From: Magnetospira sp.
GTDB taxonomy: Bacteria; Pseudomonadota; Alphaproteobacteria; Rhodospirillales; Magnetospiraceae
Direction of reading: 5' to 3'
Assembly: GCA_028277325.1 (NCBI GenBank)
Contig: JANQGL010000423.1
Coordinates: forward strand, 1 to 16,656
DNA length: 16,656 bases
A program made the translations under genes and the position numbers. This document shows, one piece after another, positions 6,749-15,207 of this stretch (the stretch's first letter is position 1; the number at the start of each line of letters is the position of its first letter). A model generated the notes under the pieces. It did no database searches and was not told the DNA's origin. It saw nothing but the letters and a program-made list of their open reading frames with translations.

Positions 6749-7948
6749 ATGGCGAGGTCCCCACTACAGCGGGTTCTGGTCGCTGACGACCATGCATTCG
6801 TCCGCAAGTCCCTGGAGTTCCTTTTGAAGGGAAAAGGAATCGACGACATCACGATTGCCGAAAACGGAAACAGGGCGATGCAGCTCATCGAGACGGCCGA
6901 TCCGCCGTTCGACCTCATCTTCTGCGATCTGGTGATGCCGGAGGAAGACGGCCTGGTCTGCCTGCGCCGGGTGGCCGGCCTCGACCGCCGGCCGGCGGTG
7001 GTGCTGATGAGCGGCGACGACAAGGCGGTCCTGGAATCGGCGGAGTCCCTGGCCAAGCGGCAAGGCCTGAGCATCCTCGGCACCATCGAGAAGCCGCTGA
7101 CCGCCGATAAGCTGAACGTCGTCCTGGCCCATTTCGGCGGCAGGCGCCCCCGCAGGCAGAACGCCGACATCGTCCGGCTGACGACCGAGGACATCGGCGA
7201 GTCGTTGAACAAAGGCTGGTTCACCATCTTCTTCCAGCCGCAGATCGAGGTGAACAGCCAGAGGGTCTGCGGTCTGGAGGCGCTGGTGCGCCTGAATCAT
7301 CCGGATCACGGCCTGCTGTCGCCGGCCAGTTTCGTGGACGCGGCAGAACGGTCGGGCCAGATAAACGAGATCACCGATTTCGTGGTCGGGGAATCGCTGG
7401 CATGGGCACACCGTTTTCGGGACGCCGGCCATGCCGTCACGGTCGCCATCAACCTGTCGGCGAAGGTGCTCCATGACGTGAACTTTCCGGACCGGATGCT
7501 CAATCTGGCGCGCAAAACCGGCGTGCCATCGAATTCGATCACCTGCGAGCTGACCGAAACCGTGGTGTCGGGCGACCAGACCGTGCTGCTCGACATCATG
7601 ACGCGGCTGCGGATGAAGCGCTTCCGCCTGTCGATCGACGACTTCGGCACCGGGTATTCATCGCTGCAGCAACTGCACGGCCTGCCGTTCCACGAACTCA
7701 AGGTCGACAAACAGTTCGTCCAGGATGTCTGCCGAAACAAGAAATCCCGTTCGATCTTCACCAACAGCGTCCGCCTGGCCTCCGACCTCGGCCTGACCAC
7801 CGTCGCCGAGGGCGTGGAAACCGAGGAAGCGCTGATCCTCATCCGCAAGCTGGGCTGCACGATCGCGCAAGGGTACTACATCGCCCGGCCGATGCCGGCC
7901 GACGAGGTGCTGTCCTGGCTGAACAGGTGGACGGCGACCGAGACCTGA
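6749..7948 (+). CDS. Response regulator with EAL c-di-GMP phosphodiesterase output
   Basis: A 399-residue two-domain protein. The receiver (about 8-128) has acidic residues D13 and D14, phosphoacceptor D60 (FCDLVMPEEDG) and the conserved lysine K115 (IEKP). The EAL domain (about 150-395) keeps the full catalytic set: E177 in EALVR, N235, E267 in ELTET, D297-D298 in DDFGTGYSS, K318, and E354 with E357 in VAEGVET. It should therefore hydrolyse c-di-GMP to pGpG, with activity set by phosphorylation. Start: ATG at 6749 with AAGGA 6 nt upstream. It is the first gene of a run of three plus-strand genes; the hybrid kinase starts 63 bp after its stop. The kinase's Hpt domain is the obvious candidate phosphodonor, which is an inference from adjacency. 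Confidence 0.94.
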   Translation: MARSPLQRVLVADDHAFVRKSLEFLLKGKGIDDITIAENGNRAMQLIETADPPFDLIFCDLVMPEEDGLVCLRRVAGLDRRPAVVLMSGDDKAVLESAESLAKRQGLSILGTIEKPLTADKLNVVLAHFGGRRPRRQNADIVRLTTEDIGESLNKGWFTIFFQPQIEVNSQRVCGLEALVRLNHPDHGLLSPASFVDAAERSGQINEITDFVVGESLAWAHRFRDAGHAVTVAINLSAKVLHDVNFPDRMLNLARKTGVPSNSITCELTETVVSGDQTVLLDIMTRLRMKRFRLSIDDFGTGYSSLQQLHGLPFHELKVDKQFVQDVCRNKKSRSIFTNSVRLASDLGLTTVAEGVETEEALILIRKLGCTIAQGYYIARPMPADEVLSWLNRWTATET

Positions 7949-8011
7949 GCCCGGGGCGGCGCAGGCAGCGACCGCAATACGGTGTATGCAAACGGCGAAA
8001 GGACCGGGAAC

Positions 8012-11000
8012 GTGTCTCGCAAGATTGTGGATGTTGCCAAGCTGCGGCGCCGCATCTTCATGAGCGCCGTCGGTGGGGCGTTTCTGATTGCCGTGCTCAG
8101 CGGCGGCGCGGCGATCGTGCCCCTGCTTAGCAACCTCGTCAACGTCCACACCGCCAGCCTTCGGCATGTCGCCGCCAACAAGCGGCTGACGGTCTGCGAG
8201 ATCGTGCAACGCTTCGCGAGCATATCGCGCCAGGTGGCGAGCCGGACCCGCGCCCGTGAACTCCTTCGGCAGTTGAGTATCGGCGGCCTGCCGGTCGGTG
8301 AGGTCCGTCAAGAGCTCTCCGCCATCCTGGACGACGCGCTCAATTCGGAACAGGAGCTGGTAGGGGTGCATCGGCTCGACGTGAACGGCCGCAACGTTGT
8401 AAGTCTTGGCCGGAGCGTGCCGGACCATGTCCGCGACCAGTTGCTGCGAGAGCCCGGGACCCTCACCTTTTCCGAGCCGTTCGACGTGGACGGCGACAGC
8501 CTGATCGCCACCTCGACACCCGTTCTTTCCCGGAACGGAACCCCGCTGGGCACGGACCTGGGGCTGTTCAGCCTGAAGAAGCTGATCCGAACCCTCGAAG
8601 TCCAGGCGGGGCTGAATCCGTTCGATGCCGTTTGGTTGGTGCTCTCAAGCGATGGAGATTTGTCCAGGCTGAATACCCCTCGAAACAGCGCCGACGAAGC
8701 GGGCGGAGCCCTCACGGAATTGCCCGGCAACATCGGGCGGGCGCTGATGCAGGCTTTGACGGTTTCAGGATCGGGATTGATCAAGGTCGGTTCCCACGTC
8801 TATGCCTTCGAGCCCCTGGAGACGAAATTCGTGCGATCGATCAGGGGATTCATCGTTGTTCGGGCTCGGGAGGCGGATTTGCTGGACGGCATCAAGGCCC
8901 CCGTTATCGTCGCCGGGTCCGCCGTCCTGGTGCTGACCGGTCTGGGGGCCGTCCTGATGTTCCTTCTCGTCCGCCCGCTGACAGGAAACATGGTCCTGCA
9001 GGCGCGCTCGCTGGTCGAGCAACTGGACAACAAGTCGAAGGAGCTGGAGACCCAACTGATCCGCGGGAAAGCGATCGAGGTGGAACGGGAGGAAACCCGC
9101 CGCCGGCTTCAGGCGATCCTCGACAATACCGGCGCCATAATCTACGCGAAGGACCTGGAGGGTCACTATCTGCTGACCAATCGCCGTTTTCGCGAGCTTT
9201 TCCCCAAGCAAACCGGCGATTTCGCGGGCAAGACCGATTTCGACATCTTCCCCGAGGACATCGCCAGGATATTCCGCGACAACGATCGGCTCGTACTCAA
9301 GCGAAGAGGCCCGATCGTTTTCGAGGAGCACGTCCTCCATGACGACGGCGTCCATGCCTATGTGTCCAACAAGTTCCCCTTGTTGGATCGGGGCGGTCAC
9401 CCCTATGCCGTCTGCGGGATCTCGACGGACGTCACCGAGCAGAAGCGGGCCGAGTCCCGCATGAAGGCCGTCTTCGAAACAGCCAGCGACGGAATCGTCA
9501 TCTCGGACGAGCACGGCGTCATTCTCGACGTGAACCCCTCCATGACCGACATGTTCGGGTTCGACAGGAGCGAGCTGATCGACCGGAACATCAAGATCCT
9601 GATGCCCGAATTCCATCGCACCGAGCACGACGATTTCCTCCGGTGCTACAAGGAAACCGGCGAGAAGCGGATCGTCGGCCGGATCCGGGAGGTGCGGGGA
9701 CAGCGCGCCGACGGAAGCGAGTTCCCATTGGAGTTGTCGGTCGGCGAGGCCTGGGTGGGCGACAGCCGGTACTTCGTCGGCCTCCTGAGGGATGTCACCG
9801 ACCGGGTCGAGGCCGAGTTCAAGGTGAAAAAGGAACGCGAGGAGTCGGAACACCTCAACCATATCCTTGGATTGACCAGCGCCGCGCTGTCGCTGACCGG
9901 CATCGCGGAGCTCTGGATCAACGCCAACGACAGTCGCATCATTCGGGTCTCCGGCGCCGCTTGCGCGTATCTGGGCTACACGGAAGAGGAGTTGCTCGGG
10001 AAGCACGTCGCGGATATCGACATGATGTTCTCCCCCGACCAGGCGAGCAAGCTCAACGAAAGGCTGAAGGCCGAGGGATGGAAGCGCTTTGAGTCCGTCC
10101 ACCAAACCAGCGACGGGCGACGCATGCCGGTCGAGGTCACCGCGACATACAAGGCGGCGGACGCCGAGCGCGAGCCGTTCATCATCGCCTTCGTGACCGA
10201 CATCACCCAGCGCAAGGAGGTCGAGAGCGAGCTGGTCCTGGCCCGCGAGGATGCGGAGCAGGCCAACCGGGCGAAATCATCCTTCCTCGCCACCATGAGC
10301 CATGAGATCCGGACGCCGATGAACGGCATCGTCGGCATGATCGAACTGCTGCGCGAGACCGAGCTTCACCCGGAACAACGTCTGATGATCGGTTCGGTCC
10401 GCGAGTCCGCCTTCACCCTGCTGGCGATCATCAACGACATCCTCGACTTTTCCAAGATCGAGGCCGACAAGCTGGAGGTCGAGGAGATCTCCATGGGATT
10501 CGCCGAGGCGGTCGAGCGGTGCGGCGAGGCCCTCTGGACCGACGCCCGCACCAAGGGCGTCGACCTGTTCCTTGACCTGGACCCGACCGTGCCGTCCCGT
10601 GTCCTGGGCGATCCGGTGCGCATCCAGCAGATCCTCACCAACATCGTCAACAACGCAGTGAAGTTCTCCAGCGGCCTCGACCGGCAAGGCGAGGTCTGGG
10701 TCCGCCTCCGGTTCCTTCGCGGCGCCTCCTCCGAAACGGACCCGCCGGCGGACGTCATCATCGTCTCCGTCGAGGACAACGGCATCGGCATGACGGAGAG
10801 GCAGATTGCCAGGCTGTTCAAGCCGTTCAGCCAGGCCGACATCTCGACCACGCGGCGCTTCGGCGGCACCGGCCTGGGGCTTTCGATCACCCGGGCGCTG
10901 GTCGACATCATGGGCGGGTCCATCGAGGTGGACAGCAAGCCCGACCTGGGCAGCCGTTTCACCGTCACCCTGCCCTGCCGGGTGGCGGCGGAAACCGTAA

Positions 11001-12328
11001 GCGATCAATTCATCCCCCTCGACCTTTCCGGGCTCGCCGTCCTGGTCGTCATGGCCAACGCGAAACTGGCCCGGGTGATCAAGGCGACCCTCGACCACCA
11101 GGCATGCAGGAGCTGGCGGGTGTCGAGCGTCGACCAGGCGGGCCGGTTCGTGGCGCGGGCCACCGACGGGGACCGATCGCTCGACGCCCTGATCCTGGGT
11201 CCGGAGGTCGATCCGGATGAGTTGGCCGCCGGACTCGACCGGTGGGCCGGCGAGGAGGTCAGCGACCGCACGCGTTTCATGAAACTGACCGCCAATCCGT
11301 CCGACCGCAAGGGGATGATCCTGTCCAACCTGGTGGTCGCCGGGGCCCATCCCGTCAAGCCGAGCGACCTGATCTACGGTTTGGCGGTCGTGGCCGGGCG
11401 GACGGGTCCGGTCGCCGTCGAAATCCAGACCGCGCCGGCGAGGGAAAGCCCGCTGCCGTTCATTGTCCCGAGCATCCCCGAGGCGGAGAAGGCCGGCACC
11501 CTGATCCTCGTGGCCGAGGACCAGCCGACCAACCGCGAGGTGATCCGCCGCCAGCTGCACCGCCTCGGCCGCGCCTGCGAAGTCTTCCACGACGGTCGCC
11601 AGGCGCTCGACGCCTGGCAATCCGGCCGGTACGGCCTCGTGCTCACCGACTGTCACATGCCGGACCTGGACGGCTTCGCCCTGACCGACGAGATCCGCCG
11701 GGAAGAAACGGCGAATCCCGAACTGGGCCACATCCCGGTCGTCGCCATCACCGCCAATGCCCTGGTCGGAGAGGCGGAGAAATGCCTCGCCGCGGGAATG
11801 GACGATTACCTGGCGAAGCCGGTCGAGCTCGCGGAGCTTAAGCGTACCCTCGACCGCTGGCTGCCGCAGGCCGATACCGCGTCTCCGGACGCCGACCCCT
11901 CGGCCGCGCCGCCGAGGGACGGCGGGCCCGGCGAAGCCGGGGTGGACGGCGAAGCCGGGGTGGACGGCGGAGCCGGGGTGGACGGCGAAGGACCGATCGA
12001 CTACGCGCGTCTGGCCAGTGTGCTGGGAACCGACGAGCCCGAGTTCCTCAAGTCGATGCTCGAAGTCTATTTGCAGAGCGTCCGGGAGGACCGGGACCGG
12101 GTCATGGCCGCCTATGAAGAGAGGAACGCCGAGGTGCTGCGCGACGCCGCCCATGCGGCGAAAGGCGCGGCGAACTCCGCCGGCGCCCTGGTTCTCGGCG
12201 AAACCCTGCAGCAGATGCAGGATTGCGCTTCGGCCGGGGACTGGCCCGAAATCCAGCGGCTGTGCCTGCGGGCGAAGATCGAGTTCACACGGATCGAGGA
12301 ATACCTTCAGAAAAAAGGGATTTCCTGA
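8012..12328 (+). CDS. Multi-domain hybrid histidine kinase with PAS x3, degenerate REC, REC and Hpt
   Basis: A 1438-residue inner-membrane phosphorelay kinase. Order: membrane segment about 14-38; periplasmic Cache-like region about 40-290; membrane segment about 297-322; short helical linker without a clear HAMP; PAS at about 364-481, 482-605 and 613-735; HisKA with H764 (MSHEIRTPMNG); HATPase with N-box near 880 (NIVNNAVKF), DNGIGM and GGTGLGLS near 951; a degenerate receiver about 1007-1128; a true receiver with D1213 (LTDCHMPDLDG); a repeat-containing linker; and an Hpt domain with H1381 (AAHAAKGAA). Phosphate should flow H764 to D1213 to H1381 and then to a separate receiver. Start: the GTG at 8012 with AAAGGA at 7998-8003. 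An in-frame GTG at 7982 lacks such a site. The next gene starts immediately after the stop. The Cache label is by overall layout only. Confidence 0.93.
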   Translation: MSRKIVDVAKLRRRIFMSAVGGAFLIAVLSGGAAIVPLLSNLVNVHTASLRHVAANKRLTVCEIVQRFASISRQVASRTRARELLRQLSIGGLPVGEVRQELSAILDDALNSEQELVGVHRLDVNGRNVVSLGRSVPDHVRDQLLREPGTLTFSEPFDVDGDSLIATSTPVLSRNGTPLGTDLGLFSLKKLIRTLEVQAGLNPFDAVWLVLSSDGDLSRLNTPRNSADEAGGALTELPGNIGRALMQALTVSGSGLIKVGSHVYAFEPLETKFVRSIRGFIVVRAREADLLDGIKAPVIVAGSAVLVLTGLGAVLMFLLVRPLTGNMVLQARSLVEQLDNKSKELETQLIRGKAIEVEREETRRRLQAILDNTGAIIYAKDLEGHYLLTNRRFRELFPKQTGDFAGKTDFDIFPEDIARIFRDNDRLVLKRRGPIVFEEHVLHDDGVHAYVSNKFPLLDRGGHPYAVCGISTDVTEQKRAESRMKAVFETASDGIVISDEHGVILDVNPSMTDMFGFDRSELIDRNIKILMPEFHRTEHDDFLRCYKETGEKRIVGRIREVRGQRADGSEFPLELSVGEAWVGDSRYFVGLLRDVTDRVEAEFKVKKEREESEHLNHILGLTSAALSLTGIAELWINANDSRIIRVSGAACAYLGYTEEELLGKHVADIDMMFSPDQASKLNERLKAEGWKRFESVHQTSDGRRMPVEVTATYKAADAEREPFIIAFVTDITQRKEVESELVLAREDAEQANRAKSSFLATMSHEIRTPMNGIVGMIELLRETELHPEQRLMIGSVRESAFTLLAIINDILDFSKIEADKLEVEEISMGFAEAVERCGEALWTDARTKGVDLFLDLDPTVPSRVLGDPVRIQQILTNIVNNAVKFSSGLDRQGEVWVRLRFLRGASSETDPPADVIIVSVEDNGIGMTERQIARLFKPFSQADISTTRRFGGTGLGLSITRALVDIMGGSIEVDSKPDLGSRFTVTLPCRVAAETVSDQFIPLDLSGLAVLVVMANAKLARVIKATLDHQACRSWRVSSVDQAGRFVARATDGDRSLDALILGPEVDPDELAAGLDRWAGEEVSDRTRFMKLTANPSDRKGMILSNLVVAGAHPVKPSDLIYGLAVVAGRTGPVAVEIQTAPARESPLPFIVPSIPEAEKAGTLILVAEDQPTNREVIRRQLHRLGRACEVFHDGRQALDAWQSGRYGLVLTDCHMPDLDGFALTDEIRREETANPELGHIPVVAITANALVGEAEKCLAAGMDDYLAKPVELAELKRTLDRWLPQADTASPDADPSAAPPRDGGPGEAGVDGEAGVDGGAGVDGEGPIDYARLASVLGTDEPEFLKSMLEVYLQSVREDRDRVMAAYEERNAEVLRDAAHAAKGAANSAGALVLGETLQQMQDCASAGDWPEIQRLCLRAKIEFTRIEEYLQKKGIS
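11930..11983 (+). repeat. Three 18-bp tandem repeats in the REC-Hpt linker of the kinase
   Basis: The unit GGCGAAGCCGGGGTGGAC occurs at 11930-11947 and 11948-11965, with one base changed at 11966-11983, and is followed by a partial unit. It is in frame and encodes GEAGVD, GEAGVD, GGAGVD. It extends a flexible acidic linker between the true receiver and the Hpt domain. The near-perfect DNA identity implies recent, length-variable expansion. Confidence 0.9.
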
Positions 12329-13141
12329 ATGGGACAAGACACGCAGATGGATCGACAACTGAAAGGCATCCACGACGCCGCGTCCTTGAAGGTCCTCGTT
12401 GCCGACGACCAGATGTTCATCCGGCGCATTGTCCGCGAGGTTCTGAAAAGCGCCGGCCTGGGACCCGTCGTCGAGGCGATCGACGGCAAGGAGGCCCTGC
12501 TTCATCTCGGCGTCGTGATCGGGAAGCAGGTTTACCGTCCCGACGAATTATCGCTTGGCGCGACCCATACCTCGACCGTGGACTGCCTGATCACCGACTT
12601 CAACATGCCCGTGGTGACCGGACTTCACCTGCTGAGGGCGGTGCGGTCGGGCGAGACCGGGGCGCCTCGGGACCTGCCGGTCATCGTTCTGACGGGCTTC
12701 AACGACGAACCCCTGCTCGCCGCGGCCCTGCATCTCGATGTCAGCTCCTTCGTCATCAAGCCGGTATCGAAGGCCGTGCTGATCAGGCACATTGCCGGCG
12801 GCCTGAAAAATCATATCGATTTGAAACCGGCCGAGACCTACAAGGCCGTCCCCATTCCCGACCTGGGGATCGAGCCGCCGAAGGCTCGCACGGAACTCAG
12901 GGCGGTCACGGCCCGCTCCTTGCACCATGGCCATGACGACGAGCCGTCAATGGAGCCCGCGACATCCTTGGAAAGTGTTCAGGCAGGTTCCGTCCTGGTG
13001 GAGAATCTGCATGGCAAATCGGGCCAGACCATTCTCTCGACCGGTACGATCCTGACGGATTCGATGATCCGCAGGCTCCGGGAAATCAAGGAGATCACCG
13101 GTGTCACGGCGGTCCGCGCCCGGCCTCCCGAAGATGCATGA
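12329..13141 (+). CDS. Receiver-domain protein with C-terminal G-rich tail motif
   Basis: A 270-residue protein. The receiver (about 20-155) has D26 and D27 (VADDQ), phosphoacceptor D90 (ITDFNMP), T122 and K144 (VIKP). It carries an insertion of roughly 20 residues (about 61-83) between helix 2 and strand 3, absent from standard receivers. A variable linker (about 160-215) leads to a tail (about 216-265) with VQAGSVLVENLHGKSGQTIL then STGTILTDSMIRRL. This resembles the G-x-L-L-x-x-G-T-x-L-T segment seen in some HD-GYP and HDOD regulators; no such domain is present here. No DNA-binding or enzymatic domain is recognised. The ATG directly follows the kinase stop (TGAATG) and AAGGGA lies upstream. 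It is probably the Hpt phosphoacceptor in this relay. Confidence 0.88.
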   Translation: MGQDTQMDRQLKGIHDAASLKVLVADDQMFIRRIVREVLKSAGLGPVVEAIDGKEALLHLGVVIGKQVYRPDELSLGATHTSTVDCLITDFNMPVVTGLHLLRAVRSGETGAPRDLPVIVLTGFNDEPLLAAALHLDVSSFVIKPVSKAVLIRHIAGGLKNHIDLKPAETYKAVPIPDLGIEPPKARTELRAVTARSLHHGHDDEPSMEPATSLESVQAGSVLVENLHGKSGQTILSTGTILTDSMIRRLREIKEITGVTAVRARPPEDA

Positions 13142-13235
13142 CGGTTATTCGAGGTGCCTTTTACCCAACGAAGGCGCGGCGGGCGTCCCCGGACCGTCCC
13201 GGCTGGCCGAATGGAACGACTCCAAGACATGCAAC

Positions 13236-13247
13236 GAGGACGTCCTC
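13236..13247. other. 12-bp perfect palindrome between the converging REC and kaiC genes
   Basis: GAGGACGTCCTC is fully symmetric and lies 2 bp beyond the kaiC stop codon on the minus strand. The 108-bp convergent gap holds no gene and no clear intrinsic terminator. The role of the palindrome is unknown. Confidence 0.3.
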
Positions 13248-13249
13248 AC

Positions 13250-14800
13250 CTAATCCCCGCTGAATCGCTCTCCCACCACGAACCCCGATCCGTCGATTTC
13301 GAAGGTCAATATGTCCCGATCGTGCTCGCTGCCTCTTAGCTTCAGGACGTTCAACAGCTTCCGGACTGCCTGGCCGCGCTCCACGTAGCGCAGGAGGACA
13401 ACGCCGTCGACGATGGAGGAAAGGCGCATCGCGTTCGTCGTCTGGGATCCCAGGAGCTGGCCTTTTTCGGCGCCGAAGGCATCCCCGGACAGATAGTTCA
13501 AGATCACCGTGATGCCCTGGGTCTTTGCGAAACCGGCCAGTTGCACCATGAGTTCCCGCACGCTCTCCTTTCCCATCGACGCGGACTCCAGGCTGGACAC
13601 GGAATCGACGACGATCCTTTTGGCGTCGTTCGTATTGACCGCGTCGATGATGCGGTACAGCAACCGGTCCGGAGCGACGTCGATCAGCGGTGCGGTGACG
13701 AATCGCAGCGCCCCGCTGTCCACGTGCGGCTGCAGGTCCCAGTCATGCGCCTGCGCCGTCTTCAGGACAACTTTCACCGGTTCCTCCAGGGTCACCCACA
13801 CCCCGGCTTCGCCGGTCCTGAGGCCCTGGTGCAGGAAATGCAGACCCAAGGTGGTCTTGCCCGTCCCGGTGTTCCCGGCGATCAGAACGATGTGGCCCTC
13901 GGGGATGCCGCCGTGCAAGGCCGCATCCAGCCCTGCGACGCCGAACGCCTTGCGGACGTCGAAATCCGTATCCCCGACACTGGCGTCAATGGGAATCTTG
14001 GGGAACACCTCGATTCCTCCGGCGGTGATGTCGAAACGCACGCGGCCGCTGCGGAAGGAGCATCCGCGCAGCTTGCGGACAGCCATCTTGCGGATTTCCG
14101 CCCCTTCGCCGAAATGGCTGCTCAGTTCGATGATCCCTTCGCTGACGAATTCATCCGCGTTGTAGCGTGACAGGGAAGAGACGTGATCGACGCTTTCCGT
14201 GCTGAGCAGCGTGGTCAAGCCCAGGCGCTTGATGCGGTCGGAAAGTTTGAACAGGAGATCCCGGAGGCAACGTTCGTCGTCTTCGTTCGTGGAGTACCGA
14301 AGGAAGATGGCCCCCAGATTGTCCACCGCCAGCCGCTTGGCGCCGATGTCCCGCGCCACGTATTCGATCCGGGCGAGCATCGGCTCGAACCAGTCCGCGC
14401 TTCCCAGGGTGACCTCGCCCTCCTTCAGCGGGGCGGCATCCAGGAAGACGATCTTGCGGTCCTCGATCAACGGATCGAGATCCCACAGGAAATTGCGCAG
14501 GTTGCGGAGAATGTCCTCCGGTCGCTCCTCGAACGTGAGGAACAGGCCGGGCTCGGCGAGCATGCTGGCCCCACGGTAAATGAACTCGTTGAGCAGCACG
14601 GTCTTGCCGCATCCGGTGCCGGCGCTGACCAGGGTCACGCGCCCCCTGGGGAGGCCGCCTTCCAGCATCTCGTCGAACCCCGCGATGCCGGTCTCGTGTT
14701 TTTGGACCCCGCCCTCGCGCGTCCGGCTCTTCCAGAACCTGCGAAGCTCGGATGTCTTGAGGTTCCCAGGAACGATCTCCTTTTTCGTGTGTCCAGCCAT
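13250..14800 (-). CDS. kaiC: KaiC-family double-domain ATPase, circadian clock protein homolog
   Basis: A 516-residue protein with two RecA-like KaiC domains. CI (about 30-265): Walker A AGTGCGKT (60-67), catalytic glutamates E91-E92 (FEERPED), Walker B D160. CII (about 280-512): Walker A GNTGTGKT (309-316), E339-E340 (LEEP), Walker B D399. The cyanobacterial phosphosites S431/T432 align with S461-S462 (RLSSIVDG, matching HISTITDT), so an autophosphorylation pair is plausible. The chain ends soon after the CII core and lacks the roughly 30-residue C-terminal tail that binds KaiA in Synechococcus. GGAG lies 6 nt before the ATG at 14798-14800. kaiB is 46 bp upstream on the same strand, forming a kaiBC operon. 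Without KaiA, an hourglass timer or stress role is more likely than a self-sustained oscillator (inference). Confidence 0.95.
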   Translation of the reverse strand: MAGHTKKEIVPGNLKTSELRRFWKSRTREGGVQKHETGIAGFDEMLEGGLPRGRVTLVSAGTGCGKTVLLNEFIYRGASMLAEPGLFLTFEERPEDILRNLRNFLWDLDPLIEDRKIVFLDAAPLKEGEVTLGSADWFEPMLARIEYVARDIGAKRLAVDNLGAIFLRYSTNEDDERCLRDLLFKLSDRIKRLGLTTLLSTESVDHVSSLSRYNADEFVSEGIIELSSHFGEGAEIRKMAVRKLRGCSFRSGRVRFDITAGGIEVFPKIPIDASVGDTDFDVRKAFGVAGLDAALHGGIPEGHIVLIAGNTGTGKTTLGLHFLHQGLRTGEAGVWVTLEEPVKVVLKTAQAHDWDLQPHVDSGALRFVTAPLIDVAPDRLLYRIIDAVNTNDAKRIVVDSVSSLESASMGKESVRELMVQLAGFAKTQGITVILNYLSGDAFGAEKGQLLGSQTTNAMRLSSIVDGVVLLRYVERGQAVRKLLNVLKLRGSEHDRDILTFEIDGSGFVVGERFSGD

Positions 14801-14846
14801 AGAGCGCTCCGGTCTCGCCTTGAAACGATTTCTAAGGCAACGCCGC

Positions 14847-15143
14847 TCACGGGATCGGCGCCATCCCTTTCTCCGCGAAAATTTCCAGGGCCATCAACAC
14901 CCGGCGATGGTCGGACAAGTCGCCCACCACCCGCCGGGAGGGTCGGGGCTCCTTCTTGACCAGTGCGGGAACGGCGCTGATGTGATCGGCCTCGACCTGA
15001 TCCGGCCGTTCGACCACATCGATGACCTCCAGATCCCAATCGCCATCCAGGCATTCCCTGCAAATCTGCCGAGCGTTGGAAAGGGCCGCCGTGCCGGAGG
15101 GCGTGTTCGCGACAACGTACAACCGCAAACGCTTTCTGTTCAT
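14847..15143 (-). CDS. kaiB: KaiB homolog
   Basis: A 98-residue thioredoxin-like KaiB protein. It aligns over almost its whole length with cyanobacterial KaiB: LRLYVVANTPSGTAAL at the first strand and helix, then LEVIDVVERPDQVEADHISA, the cis-proline region VPALVKKEPRP, and RRVVGDLSDHRRVLMALEI. The C-terminal acidic tail of Synechococcus KaiB is absent. KaiB fold-switches and binds the CI ring of phosphorylated KaiC, promoting dephosphorylation. GAGG lies 5 nt before the ATG at 15141-15143. It is the first gene of a kaiB-kaiC operon driven from an AT-rich upstream region. Confidence 0.95.
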   Translation of the reverse strand: MNRKRLRLYVVANTPSGTAALSNARQICRECLDGDWDLEVIDVVERPDQVEADHISAVPALVKKEPRPSRRVVGDLSDHRRVLMALEIFAEKGMAPIP

Positions 15144-15179
15144 TCTGACCTCATTCCGCGCAGCGCCCGATTTTTGCCA

Positions 15180-15207
15180 CCTATAAGAAACAGGTTATTA
15201 TTATCAA
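15180..15207 (-). promoter_or_regulatory. Predicted promoter of the kaiBC operon
   Basis: On the minus strand, TTGATA (15207-15202; 5 of 6 to TTGACA) is followed after 16 bp by TATAGG (15185-15180; 4 of 6 to TATAAT), with the kaiB ATG 36 bp downstream. The surrounding 15180-15240 is markedly AT-rich compared with the rest of the window. Consensus match only. Confidence 0.4.
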
